In this document: positions 1 to 10,761 of the stretch, one piece after another
Numbering within the stretch: position 1 is the first letter of the stretch
Layout: the number at the start of each line of letters is the position of its first letter
Assembly: GCA_018340375.1 (NCBI GenBank)
Contig: JAFFJZ010000026.1
Span: 124,001-188,000, forward strand
Direction of reading: 5' to 3'
Length of the DNA: 64,000 bases
Source: Gonatopus flavifemur
Lineage: Eukaryota > Arthropoda > Insecta > Hymenoptera > Dryinidae
The notes under the pieces: generated by a model
The model's input: only the letters and a program-made list of their open reading frames with translations
Told to the model about the DNA's origin: nothing
Database searches by the model: none
Program-made: the position numbers and the translations under genes

Positions 1-1222
1 TGAAGACCCAATACTGGCACTGTACTGCATCTGTTGTCAACATTAGCATTATTCGGATTTTTCTGATTGGGTAACTGTTTACATAGTAACAAAAGCTTGA
101 ATCCTAATGAGCACTGGATCGAACAATGGATACACCAAAACATTGCTATTTTCGTAGTGAGTATTTCAATCACCGAATGAAACAGTGAGATTTTCACTGT
201 TTCCATTTTAGAGAGTTGGCATCCTTATTATGTAACAATCATCCGTCTTATATACAGAGCCCGTTGAGGTAAAATACGACACATCGTGAACATAAGGAGG
301 AACCTCTGACTACCCATGTGTCTATAAATTATTAATCCAATTATGGAACAATCCCAAACATAAGATTTGCCGAGGCTTCCGGTGACTAATTTGTACACGG
401 ACAAAGTAACTCTGGCTGATTGATATTCGTAATACAGATTATGGATTAGAGAAAATTTGAAAGTAAGGATTAAAAAAGAATTCATAAAAAATAATTACAT
501 AAAGTTGCTCAGAGAATCAATCTGAGCATGATTATGATCTTAGTTTGACAAATTTTGATATGATAATAAAGATAAGAATTTCCGAGTCTCCAAGGGATCC
601 CTATATAAGGAGTGCCGCGAGCACCGTAGATCATTCCGTGTCTTCTCGCATTCGAGAGCAGAGTTCCGACACAGTGACGGGATCATTGGAAAGATTTTAC
701 ATGTAAAAGGTGAATAAGTGTTTGTGAATAAACTTTCTTTCACTGTAATTTGGTAAACGGTCCTATTATTCCCCATGAATTCGGATAGTGGAATAATCCG
801 ATTAAAACCTACAGACCGATCAAATCTGTACGAACTCTAATCGAATTGGACATTCTTCATAAAAACGGATTAAATTTCCCATTACGTAACATTTACGATC
901 GATTCCAATAGCTTTAGGTCATGGAAATTTCCGATAAAAACCATTTGCCTCATGAAATGGAGAAATTTTCATATTCTCAACCAGATATCTCTCATACAAA
1001 CCGATTGATCACTGAAAGTCATATTAATTCCAATGAAACAAATATTTTTCTATCGGTAAATCCTCGATTCAATCCTATATATACCACGTTCCAATTAATT
1101 CCTATTCATCTTGAATCGGTAGTTGAGCCTCTCCGATTGACCCTATTCATTCCGATTAATTTTGAATCGGTTTTTATCGGTTTCTATTGGACCTTTTAAC
1201 CAGGGATGCGAGTGCGTTATAA
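1..1222. other. Intergenic, with CCGATT/AATCGG word-rich stretch
   Basis: No convincing gene. From about 780 to 1200 the words CCGATT, ACCGAT and their complements AATCGG/ATCGGT recur many times in both orientations. This resembles the interior of the other word-array repeats in this window. I found no clear terminal repeats for it. Confidence 0.4.
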
Positions 1223-2318
1223 CCCACACAGCAAGCAGTTCTTCAAGACGTCTAAAAGAGTCCTGAATTCATGTATCTTCAAGACATTCCTAAAAGACAT
1301 CTTAAAGATGTCTTTTAGAAATGTATGAAAGATCTCTTGCTGCGCGAGTTCTATAAGACAACTGTAATTGAGATATATTCAAGAACACTCATAAACATTT
1401 CTTGAAGATATCTTCAAGAGCACTTTCAGAACAATCCCAACAGACCAATTAGAATAAAGACAATTAGAGAGGACATTGCAGTAATTCACGTATAGTTATT
1501 CACAGTGTCCCGCGCATTTGTTTCACGTGTGCAGTGAGGAACGACGACGCCGATGATATTGTGTAATATTAATTATATATAATTAATTATATATACATAA
1601 ACATTCAAGATCCAATACTGGATAATAAAAGTATTGCCGCAGAAAAGGAACGTGTAACCAACTACATTACAATAATATATTTTGTTTTGTAGCGAATGAT
1701 CCTATTTGCAAAAACTAACCTATCATTATGCAGAATCATATATTAGAGAAATATCAATTTCTTATTTTATCCATTGTACTTTATTTTTTATGTACGTACG
1801 TGAATTAAACTTCCATCAAATTTCACATTTTTGTGCAAGATAGAATGTATCGAAATTCAGATTCAAGTGAATGAAATTGAATGTTAAAACATTTTGAATT
1901 TAGGTTATATACATGCATCAAAAATGCTTGGAGTATTTGTGCATTCGAATTATATGCAAACACCTCATATGTTTTGGTAAGCCTTTATTCAAATTAATAA
2001 ATCAGAATAATGAATGAATTCGTATGGTTATGGATATTTTAATATTTTAATCAAGACATTTCAATAATCCTTTCAAGAAATCTTCAAGAAATATTTGAGA
2101 GTTCTTCAGGAAGTCTTCAGGAGGGATTTAAGAATTCTTCAAGAAGGATTTAAGATCTCTTCAAGAGCTCTTAAAGACATCTTTAAGGGATCATTGAGAA
2201 TTCTTAAACATTTCTTGGAGATGTCTTTTAGATTTCTTGAAGACAACTAAAAGATATCTATTGTTGTTGTATAAGACATCTTTTAGATATCTAAAAGAGC
2301 TCTTTTTGTCTGTGTGGG
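1223..2318. repeat. Putative TIR element with AAGACATCTT-rich interior
   Basis: The left end reads CCCACACAG and the right end is its inverse, CTGTGTGGG. Both flanks of the interior (about 1240-1440 and 2050-2300) are dense in AAGACATCTT, TCTTCAAGA and TCTTTTAGA words in both orientations, so the flanks can pair with each other. The middle (about 1450-2040) is plain AT-rich DNA and may be a nested insertion. A similar word-rich patch lies at 28730-28950. It has no coding capacity and no target duplication that I could confirm. Confidence 0.45.
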
Positions 2319-2842
2319 ATATTTGTATCACGGGGAAATTTGGTCATATTTTGATATCGTTTTTTTTAATTATTGTGTTAAATGAAAAATTGAATTATGC
2401 GTTTCAAGGATGTAAAATTTATTCCATGTACACATATTATCATTAGATGGTGTACGAACTGAAGTCACAACCGAATCTAGAAAAATTTCTATCATCCCTT
2501 TTTTGTACCTTGTGGATCTTGAAAGATTGTGGAAACAGCCGAATTTTACAACAAAAAATTGTAGGGTTCGAGTCTTTGAGCATATACTACTAGAGCGAGC
2601 ATTGCGTATGACTTCAATAAAAATAAGTATGGTTAACCATGAGGAAGGGAAATATCATTATTATTTGGTACACAAAATCTCTCGCTCTAATGAGCGTCAC
2701 ATTTCACACATTGGGTGAATAGGACTTGGCGGTCCATGCTCTATGTTCATGGTTTCATTCTCCAGAAATTCCGGTACATGGAAGGGTACGTCAAGGCTGC
2801 AGAGTGGGTAGCCCGACAATAGGTCGAAAGATCAATACGCTG
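2319..2842. other. Intergenic, no gene seen
   Basis: No supported gene or RNA. The only point of note is the string GACAATAGGTCG at about 2815-2826. It recurs in direct orientation just after the following foldback (about 3082-3093). Confidence 0.3.
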
Positions 2843-3066
2843 GTAGAGTGTCGCAGTCCCGAAGGTCCATTTTCCCGATGGTCCGATGTATTGAATTGCA
2901 GAATCCTGAAGGTGCGAAGTCCCGAATTATTCCTAGACGTTACTAGTCATCTGACAGTTATATTCAAAGTTACTGAAAATCTTTTGGGACTGTGCACCTT
3001 CAAGATTCTGCAATTCGGTACATCGAACTTTCGGGAAAATGAACCTTCGGGTCTGCAACACTCTAC
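2843..3066. repeat. Foldback repeat, ~75-bp arms
   Basis: GTAGAGTG at the left (2843-2850) pairs with CACTCTAC at the right (3059-3066). Complementarity continues inward through the GAAGGT, CATTTTCCCG and TTGAATTGCAGAATC segments and their complements, with a spacer of about 80 bp. Its (C)GAAGG/CCCGAA words also occur at 7740-7860. This is a non-coding hairpin of the MITE type. Short open frames across it are by-products of the palindrome. Confidence 0.6.
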
Positions 3067-3320
3067 CTAATATGCCGAACGGACAATAGGTCGGAAATCA
3101 TTTGTTTTGTGATTTCACTATAAATCGCCCGTTTTCAGCCAATGAAAAGCAGTCGGGGTTATTTCCAGTCGGGTTTTTTGCATACTATCTCTATAGTTGC
3201 CAGAAAAAGTTGTGCAAACTTTGATCATTGGTGAATTCTTATGAAATCGAGAAAACAAATGATTGGTCATACAAGAAAAAGCCAATCCTTAGAGTTGGGC
3301 AACTTTTTCTGACAACTCTG

Positions 3321-3578
3321 TTAGGGCGGCCTCCCATGGACCGGAATTTCTAAGGAGCGAAATGAAATCCGGAAACTTGATTGCTTCGTGGATAGTAACT
3401 TACTAGAATTCACCGGAAATCCCTCAAAAATTCCAATCCATGTAAGGCCAACCTTAGGCTGCTCTCTCATGGACCGGGATTTTCGGGGAATTCTAGTAAG
3501 TTACTATCTATGAACCGATTGGGTCTCCGGATTCCGTTCCATTCCTTAGGAATCCCTGTCCATGGAACGCCAACCTAA
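3321..3578. repeat. Two abutting copies of a TTAGG-ended MITE
   Basis: The block starts TTAGGGCGGCC and ends with the inverse, GCCAACCTAA. A further CCAACCTTAGGCTGC junction lies in the middle (about 3450-3462). Each half therefore looks like one short element of about 130 bp with CATGGACCGG near its ends, and the two halves are also complementary to each other, as seen in CTAGAATTC and AGTAAGTTACTA. No coding capacity. Confidence 0.55.
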
Positions 3579-3974
3579 GGTCCACGTCACATGGTGATGA
3601 ATCTGAAAAAAGGCAGAAAGCGGAGCGCGGAATGCTTAGTTAGAAAGGGAGGCAAATAGTCATCTCTCTTTTCAACCAAGGGTTCCGCTTTTCGCCCTTT
3701 TTCAATTCCATATTCTTGTAGTCTCTGTAACGTACGTGCGATTATCGGAAGCGCCATGTAAGAGGAAAAAATTACACCTTTGGATATCTTCCTTCTTCCT
3801 ACAAAAAGTTTTTTTGGCATAAAATCATCGCAAATATGTATTGGAGGCATTCGGACCATCACAATTTGGTATATTGGATTTTGGATCAATGGAATTTTTC
3901 GATGAGTGAAATTCACCATTCTGTACATCTTTGGCAACACAGACTTGCATGTTTCGCAGTTCTTATGGACTTAC

Positions 3975-4818
3975 ACGGAGAGAAATGGATTATACAAATC
4001 GTATTATAAAAATGTGGATACTAACTGTTAATATCTGTATGCTTAGAGGTATTAACTATTTCTTTAGTCCTAAAATACAAGATTCTTACAGTCAAAATAT
4101 GTTAATTATAAAATTAATATACTTACCGTTGAAATCTGTATTTTAATCGTAAGAATCTCTGTTATTTACAGTAATGAAATGCAGATTTTAAAAATAGTAT
4201 TATATTGACCAACAAAATATATAGTTATCATTAGAATCCATATTTTATCCATAAGAATCTCGGTTACTTGCAGTGATCAAATGGATATTCCATCAATAGT
4301 ATCATAAGGACCAACAAAATATATAGTTGCGATGAATAACCATCTTTCATTAATCATTATAATCTCCCTTTTCAACGAAAATCAAGTGCGAACCATAAGT
4401 TTCTTGAAATTTACATCGTTTGAAGATCTGATGTACTTCAAGTACAGCTACAATTCATATGTACTCAAGCGAGCGTCGGTAGCTGAGCGGCCAAGGTGAC
4501 CGACTGTGACGTTATGAGCCCGAGTTCACATCCGGCGGAATAATTTTTTTTTTTTCCATAATATTGTTTCCTTACTGTAAGCATCCGGAGATAGTAGTTG
4601 TAAGAATCCTATATTATAATAGGAACTAACCTTTTTTCTTGCCTTCAATGAAATAGTATATTACTGAGTAAAAAATACATTTACTACCTCGAAGTAAATA
4701 TCTTTATAATAAATGTATACTTGTGGTTAGAATCTAGATCCTTGTCCTCATGCTTAGTATAAAATATTCTTGTCTTTATAATATTTCTTATACCCCTAAG
4801 AATCCATTTCTCTCCGTG
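3975..4818. mobile_element. TA-flanked TIR element with tRNA-like core
   Basis: The inverted termini are perfect over 20 bp when the flanking TA is included (3973-3992 against 4801-4820): CACGGAGAGAAATGGATT and its complement. TA lies immediately outside both ends, fitting a TA target duplication. Inside there is a tandem duplication with a unit of about 100 bp (about 4131-4227 and 4232-4330), each copy ending in ACCAACAAAATATATAGTT. A tRNA-like module and a T-run follow. There is no transposase, so the element is non-autonomous. Confidence 0.75.
4473..4538 (+). repeat. tRNA-like module (degenerate tRNA-His-like)
   Basis: TAGCTGAGCGG fits an A box (TRGCNNAGYNGG). AGTTCACATCC about 40 bp downstream fits a weakened B box (GGTTCGANNCC). 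CCGAC...GTTAT around TGTGAC resembles an anticodon arm with GTG (His), and a run of T follows, like a Pol III stop. The arms are too damaged for a working tRNA. It looks like the head of a tRNA-derived SINE or a captured tRNA inside the surrounding TIR element. Confidence 0.5.
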
Positions 4819-5262
4819 TATATATTGTGCTTGTGATTTCATGTGCTGGGATATTTAAGTGACAGTTTTGTTACTCTTATATTATATTCGCACGTGATGT
4901 TATCGAAAAGTGTATGAAAGATGTTATTGTGTGAACGGGAGTCAAACCGAGTGTACACGAAGTCTCGCGTCAAATTGGATGCGTTTCAAATTAGACTTGG
5001 GCATTGTAGTTCACTTCACTGAAGTAGTTCAGTATATCTCGTTCACTAAATTGGAGTAGTTCAGTGATATACTTCAATTGAGCTAAATAGTTCAATTATT
5101 CTCGTGAAGAATAATCTAATGAAGAATTCGTAAATATCCATGAATTAGGGGGGCATTTCTTTTGTTCTCTTTGTTCCCTCACATAATGTTCCACGTCAAG
5201 TGATAAGGGCATAGAAAATAGAGTCCCTATAACAGGGTCTGGGCAACGATGTTGCAAAAATA
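4819..5262. other. Intergenic, no gene seen
   Basis: AT-rich. From about 4990 to 5095 the motif AGTTCAnTnTA and its complement repeat several times. No open frame of note. Its right edge is the TA target (5261-5262) of the mariner that follows. Confidence 0.3.
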
Positions 5263-6556
5263 CGAGGGTGGATTGATAAGTTTCCGGCCTGACCAAGAGA
5301 TGGCGCCACTAGGCCTACCTTGAGGTGGCGTTCCATAGTACCATCCTTAGATAGCTTGTAGCTATAGTTTCAGTCCGATCGCCATGTTAGTTTAGTTTTG
5401 AGAGCACGCTGACCAAGACGCCTCTGTGTTTTTCGTAAAAATGGAAAAGCTGGAAAATCGTGCTGTCATCAAATACTTTTATTTGAAGGGGTTAACGCCG
5501 AAGGAAATTAAAGAAGAGATGGACTCAACACTGGGGACATCCTCCCCATCATATTCAACCGTTAAGCAGTGGGTTTCCGAGTTTAAAAAGGGTCGTGTGA
5601 GCACCTCTGATGAGCCTCGCTCAGGACGCCCCATTGAGGTCACAACTCCAGATATGATCGAAAAAATCCATCAAATAGTGCTGAAAGATCGCAGATTAAA
5701 AGTTCGTGAGATAGCTGAGACCTGTAAGATGTCATATGAACGTGTACAAAATATTTTGCACTAACATTTGTATATGGAAAAGCTCTGTGCAAGATGGGTG
5801 CCGCGTTTGCTAACAGTCGACCAAAAATTGATTCGAAAGAACATTTCTACCGCCAATTTGGCGTTGTATAAGCGTAATCCAAGCGAATTTTGGCGTCGAT
5901 TCGTAACCGTTGACGAAACTTGGGTCCACCACTACACTCCTGAAACCAAAGAACAGTCTAAACAGTGGATTGGACAAGGGGAGCCAACTCCAGAAAAGGC
6001 AAAAACAATTTTTTCGGCGAGCAAGGTTATGGCTACTGTTTTTTGGGATGCAAGAGGTATTATATACATTGATTACCTTGAAAAGGGTAAAACTATCACT
6101 GGTCAATACTACGCAGACTTATTGCAACGTTTGAGCCACGGAGTGAAAATTAAACGACCTCATCTGGCGAAGAAAAAAATCTTGTTTCATCACGATAACG
6201 CACCAGCGCACACGTCAATCGTTGCGATGGCTAAAATCAACGATCTGAAGTTTGAATTAATGCCGCACCCTCCCTACTCTCCAGACCTAGCCCCGAGTGA
6301 CTATTATCTGTTTCCTAACCTCAAAAAATGGCTTGGTGGTAAGAGATTTTCGGACAATGAAGAAGTAATCGAAGCTGTAAATGGGTATTTTGAGGAGCTT
6401 GACGAATCAGTCTATAGAGATGGCATCACTAGACTAGAACACCGCTATGAGAAATGTATCAGCCTTGGAGGGGATTATGTTGAGAAATAAAAAAAAAACA
6501 ATTCTTAAAAACGTTGTTTTTCTTGGTCAGGCCGGAAACTTATCAATCCACCCTCG
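5263..6556 (+). mobile_element. mariner element 1 (irritans-type), full length, 1294 bp
   Basis: Perfect 35-bp inverted termini at 5263-5297 and 6522-6556, starting CGAGGGTGGATTGATAAG, are flanked by TA on both sides (5261-5262, 6557-6558). Length and layout are those of a complete Tc1/mariner element carrying a single transposase gene. That gene carries one nonsense codon. The right neighbour is a second, truncated mariner joined exactly at the TA; the left neighbour is unrelated sequence. Perfect terminal repeats indicate a fairly young insertion. Confidence 0.95.
5441..6490 (+). pseudogene. mariner transposase with one in-frame stop
   Basis: A DD34D transposase that would cut and paste the surrounding mariner at TA. 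I start it at the ATG at 5441 ([11 protein letters not shown]), the usual start in irritans-type proteins. Residues 1-107 hold the paired helix-turn-helix DNA-binding region. The linker motif WVPRLLT follows just after the break. Catalytic Asp158 lies in VTVDETWVHH, Asp252 in FHHDNAPAH, and Asp287 in SPDLAPSDYYLF; 34 residues separate the last two. The frame ends in GDYVEK. A TAA at 5762-5764 (codon 108) stands where relatives have Glu (GAA), and the frame is otherwise open from 5441 to 6490. One substitution is enough to explain the defect, so the copy is inactive as read unless the stop is suppressed. Confidence 0.9.
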
Positions 6557-7709
6557 TATAATGGTTTTCCGGAAGCTCTGCAAAATAACCGTCTACGGCT
6601 GCTATGGCCTCTTCATTCGACGAAAAATGCTTTCCACGAAGGAATTGTTTGGGATTTCTGAAGAGATAGTAGTCGCTAGGAGCCAAATCTGGCGAATACG
6701 GTGGATGTTCAAGCAATTCGTACTTGAGTTATTTGAATTTAGCCATCGTCAAAACACTTTTGTGAGCAGGTGCATTATCTTGATGAAAAATGATTTTTTT
6801 CTTCTTTAAACCAGGTCTTTTCTCACGAATTTTTTCATCCAGCTGATCAAAAAGGCTGCAGTAATATTCGGAGTTGATTGTTTTACCTTTCTGAAGATAA
6901 TCAATGAACAAAATTCCTTTTGCATCCCAAAAAACTGATGCCATAACCTTCTTTGCTGATCGTTGTGACTTCACTTGCTTTGCAGCTGAACAACCAGCTT
7001 CAGTCCACTGTAAACGTTCTTGTTTCAATTTAGGATCATGGTGGTAGATCCAAGTCTCATCCATAGTTATGAAACGACGCAAGAAGTCGGTTTTATTCTG
7101 CTTAAAACGCTCCAAAGTACGCTGAGAAATTTGTTTTCGATCCAGTTTTTGTTGAATTGTTAACGTGTGCGGCACTAACTTTCCAAACAGTTTTTTCATA
7201 CGTAATTCTTCATGTAAAATATGGAGTACTCGTTCGTCTGAGATGCCTATGGCATTAGCAATTTCACGCTTAGTCAAACTTGGATCTTCACGAACCATAT
7301 TATGTACATGCTCAATGATTTTTGCTGTGGTTGCAGTTTTTGGTCGTCCTTCGCGTGGATCGTCTTCAAGGCTAGTACGACCACGTTTAAATTCACCAGC
7401 CCAAAACTCAACGGTGCGTTTTGAAGGTGAGGATTCCTTATACACTTCTAACAATTGTTCATAAATTTCCTTTGCTTTTAAACCCTTCAAAACAAAGAAT
7501 CCAATGACTGCACGATATTCAATTTTTTCCATATTAAGAAAAATCAATGACACGTCAACTTCAAATGGCTTGTAAACAAAGAATGAATTGACAGAATGAC
7601 TTGTAACTTTGCATGTGTTTTCAGGACAGATATACCAACTTGAGAAAAAAAAACTTTTGAGCTAGCAGTGCTATCTCTTGGTGAGCGCAGGAACTTTTCA
7701 ACCAACCTG
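6557..7709 (-). mobile_element. mariner element 2 (same family as element 3), 3'-truncated
   Basis: An inverted copy of the family represented at 13666-14956. Its 5' terminal repeat is complete at 7683-7709 (complement begins CAGGTTGGTTGAAAAG) and is followed by TA. Its 3' end, about 135 bp including the other terminal repeat, is missing. Sequence stops at a TA inside the coding region, exactly where mariner element 1 ends. Apart from that it is almost identical to element 3. Confidence 0.9.
6558..7532 (-). pseudogene. mariner transposase, truncated and with one stop
   Basis: It begins at the ATG complementary to 7530-7532 (MEKIEYRAVIG). The helix-turn-helix region, the linker WVP-type motif (LVPHTLT), the first two catalytic Asp residues (MDETW, HQDNAPAH) and then a TAA at 6729-6731 (codon 268) follow, replacing a Glu codon seen intact in element 3. 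Beyond the stop the same frame continues through YSPDLAPSDYYLF, so the third Asp is encoded. It is lost into the truncation at 6557, about 20 residues short of the C-terminus. Only a handful of residues differ from element 3, for example K instead of N after NAPAH. Confidence 0.9.
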
Positions 7710-8337
7710 TACATACGCATAATCTCGAAAGTTCATTGTTCCGAAAATGTAAAGCTCCGAAAGTCACAATCCCGGAGTAGCATGGCTCTGAATTATTCCT
7801 AAAGGATCAAATTTTGTCGAAACTATGTACGTTCCGGATAATGAACTCTTGAGACTGTAACTGTTCAGCCTCTTGTGAAAATACAAAAACTGCAAGGGTG
7901 CGTGAACTTCGTATACAGTTCCTGCCTATTGCGTTGTTGCATTCGCGTGAGTTGTATGAATAGACCATAAGGTGAACCCCTATGAGAAGCTGCTATTGAG
8001 TAAAAAAGCAAAATGCAGAGCGGAACTCGTTGATCAATATTCTTGGGTATTTTCAAGCGTGGAACTGAAAATTAACGAATCGTTCCCATATTGTACGGTC
8101 ACTCAAAAAGATTCAAAGGGATTTCTCAAGGGATCTTTAGAATGCTTTTCGCTTGTGTTATCTGGGTTTCTATTCCGTGTTGTGGACTTCAGTACTATGG
8201 AAGAGTGAAGCAGTGCTTTTCATAAGGGTGATTCTCAGTTCAGAGACATGAAATCCACTGTTTTCCACAAATAAATCCACAAAAAAATATATTTGATTCA
8301 CGATATTTCATATCGAATAGCTTATTTAGTTATAACG
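7710..8337. other. Intergenic, no gene seen
   Basis: Between about 7735 and 7860 there are loosely self-complementary CGAAAGT/TTCCG words related to the foldback at 2843. No supported coding sequence. Confidence 0.3.
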
Positions 8338-8505
8338 TGCGTTAAATGCATGAGCCCATGCTTTCAACGCACGAGCCCATGCTTTTTGTGCATGCGTCTC
8401 CATGCCTTCTAAGCATGTTACCATGCGTTGGAAGCATGTTATAGCAACAGCTTCAGAAGCGTGAAGAGCTCCTTTGCATTTGGAGCATGCTTTTTCTCTC
8501 GGTGA
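8338..8505. repeat. CATGC/GCATG word array
   Basis: The words GCATG and CATGC occur about a dozen times in some 165 bp, in both orientations, separated by short spacers (ATGCATGAGCCCATGC, TGTGCATGCGTCTCCATGC, GGAGCATGC). The tract can fold into many alternative small hairpins. No terminal repeats or coding sequence were identified. Confidence 0.5.
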
Positions 8506-9495
8506 AGCAAACCGATGTCATGGAGTCAAGTTAATTTAGACTCTACAAATTTAACAAATTCAAGTATTATTGGATGCAGATATTTTGGAAGGGAAATGCT
8601 TGATAATAGAGATGTTTTTGGGTTGATTTGGAATAAGGAAATTGTGGAATAGACATATTAGAGATAAAAGAGGTTTTGGGATTTACATGTATCAAATGGG
8701 AGGTTTATAAATACGCAAAATTTCGATTGACGACAATTTAGGATTGAATTATTTGAGGAATGAAATATTAAAGTGTAAAGATGTACTATATAACACGAGA
8801 AATCTTTCAGAACAGAGAATTCTTGGAATACAGATATCACATCATACACTTCTTTTGGAATGGATAAGTTTCTGCATGCAGATATTTAGGAATGGAAAAA
8901 TAAAGATTAGAGTTGTTGTCATCCGACCCTATCTCAAATTAGGTTAACTGTGGCATTGTAATTGGAATGTAATATTCTAATCTTGTACAGGAAACTATAA
9001 CTTATTGATCACTTCCAGAAATTCAGAATTATTTCATCAAAGTATGAAATTCATGAAGAACTTCACTCTCTTATAGCCGAGCTCACGTTTCATGGTAAAG
9101 TAAGCGTACATGTATATATGTTACGTTGTGGCTTACTATGAAAATATTTTATCCGAGATTTGAGCAGATGGAGTCACATAATTGGTTTCCCAATTAAAAG
9201 ACACTCAAGTGGAGTTTAATCAAAAGTTGCAACAAGCCGAACTCCATTGCAAACTCGAGTATTTATATTTTTACAGTAAAAAAATCAGTGCTGATTTGGA
9301 TGAATATATGAACGTGGAGATTGAGATCGTTGAAAATCAAGGTAAATTTAATGAACCCGAGAGAAAATAGAGCATAAACTGTGTGAAAATCGGGAAAATC
9401 TCTCTCATCATTATCCTTAACAATAGTCACGCGTCATAATAGCGACACCTTCTCGCACCCATTTCTACAGATCTGTCGAAAGTATAAGGCGCTCT
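8506..9495. other. Intergenic, no gene seen
   Basis: AT-rich with several short open frames. The longest (62 residues near 9182-9370) is Lys/Glu-rich with no family I recognise and no splice context. Not called as a gene. Confidence 0.3.
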
Positions 9496-9615
9496 CGGTA
9501 TTGTCCAAATGTAAAATCAGTCTTTTGTAACCTGTAAGATGGTTGGCAGAAAAAAATGTATCCTCCAATGATCGCACAGGTTACAAAAGACTGAGCAACC
9601 ATTTTGACAATATCG
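9496..9615. repeat. Short foldback MITE, ~120 bp
   Basis: CGGTATTGTC at the left pairs with GACAATATCG at the right. Inside, AGTCTTTTGTAACCTGT pairs with ACAGGTTACAAAAGACT. The loop is about 35 bp. Non-coding. Confidence 0.6.
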
Positions 9616-10260
9616 GGACAACCCATAGTCATTCTTGTATGGGTCAATAATTTTACGACAATAACATGACTCTATCAATGCGCACAGAATTTCTTCCTTC
9701 TCAGTAAGACAATATTAAACTGAAAGCAGGAACGTACGTCCAGCGTAAGCGATCAGTCCATCAACCAATTAACTCCAAGATGAATGGAATTAACTGTACT
9801 TGTAATTATATGTCCAGCGCTTCATACGTACCGTCGCATTCAAAAGACATTGTTCTCAATAATACAATTCAAACTCCCTATGGAATTTCCATGAAAAAAA
9901 AGCGAATTCATGAATAGAGCATGTACGAGTAGAATGAAATTAAAGAATATAGAATTATATATACATACATTCCTTCATGCTATCGGTGTATACACTCTTT
10001 GGACAGGGTGAAATTTTGTACTAATGTCCTTTTATGAAGCGCGCAGAGAGAACGGCACGGACCCGACTATAATGGTGTCTTAATTGAATCGCAAGAACTC
10101 GTCGTTGTTAGTGTAAAAATCCAGTTTTGGCGAACATTACACACAACACGTTGTGAGCTCACTTATCTTCATCTACATAAAGAACAAACGGAAATTGATC
10201 AAACGTTGATCGAGAATCCTTTTGTATATATTACTATACATGCGAGTTCTGCATTGTGTG

Positions 10261-10290
<30 letters not shown>
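10261..10290. repeat. (GA)n microsatellite
   Basis: Nearly pure GA dinucleotide tract of about 30 bp followed by an A-run. Short Arg/Glu-rich frames across it are artefacts of the repeat. Confidence 0.9.
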
Positions 10291-10291
<1 letters not shown>

Positions 10292-10526
10292 AAAAAATCC
10301 TAGTTTACTTTCTATCCGAAGAAAAATTGGCTTCTTAGAAATGTTCTCAATTCCATACAACTTCTTGGCATTGCGCTTCATTTGTACTGGGTTTCCTCTT
10401 CGTTACATACATTGTATATACGTTTGTTATCAATTTCCGTAATCAATTAATACATTCTTATTCATATGCTACACTTATTAAGAGCAAAGTATAAATCATT
10501 CGATCGGTAACATTATTATTTTCATA

Positions 10527-10759
10527 CACTGAGAGAATTTTGTTATAAAAATTACCGTGAAATTTCAGTGATCGAAGTACAAGTCAAACTTCTTCAAAAA
10601 ATTACTGTACAGCTTGTAAAAATGAGTGGATTTCCGAACAGTTGAGAGTGATTTTTTCCACAAGTTCTGCAGAATACACATTAATATTTAAAACAATTTT
10701 TACTTGTCTCTCGATCACTGAAATTTCACCGTAATTTTTCAAATAAAATTCTTCCAGTG
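10527..10759. mobile_element. MITE, 233-bp family, copy 1
   Basis: TA flanks both sides (10525-10526, 10760-10761). Ends CACTGAGAGAATTTT / AAAATTCTTCCAGTG open into inverted arms of about 60 bp (ATTACCGTGAAATTTCAGTGATCGA and complement, read in part). Copy 2 at 44020-44252 has exactly the same length and the same internal order. No coding capacity. Confidence 0.85.
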
Positions 10760-10761
10760 TA

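Noticed and set aside
4473..4538. Possible functional tRNA-His gene
   Set aside because: The T and anticodon arms have several mismatches and the B box is weakened. It sits inside a TIR element.
10206..10442. Frames with REREREREK over the GA tract, and similar ones at 28887-29123
   Set aside because: Translation of (GA)n/(TC)n microsatellites; no protein signal.
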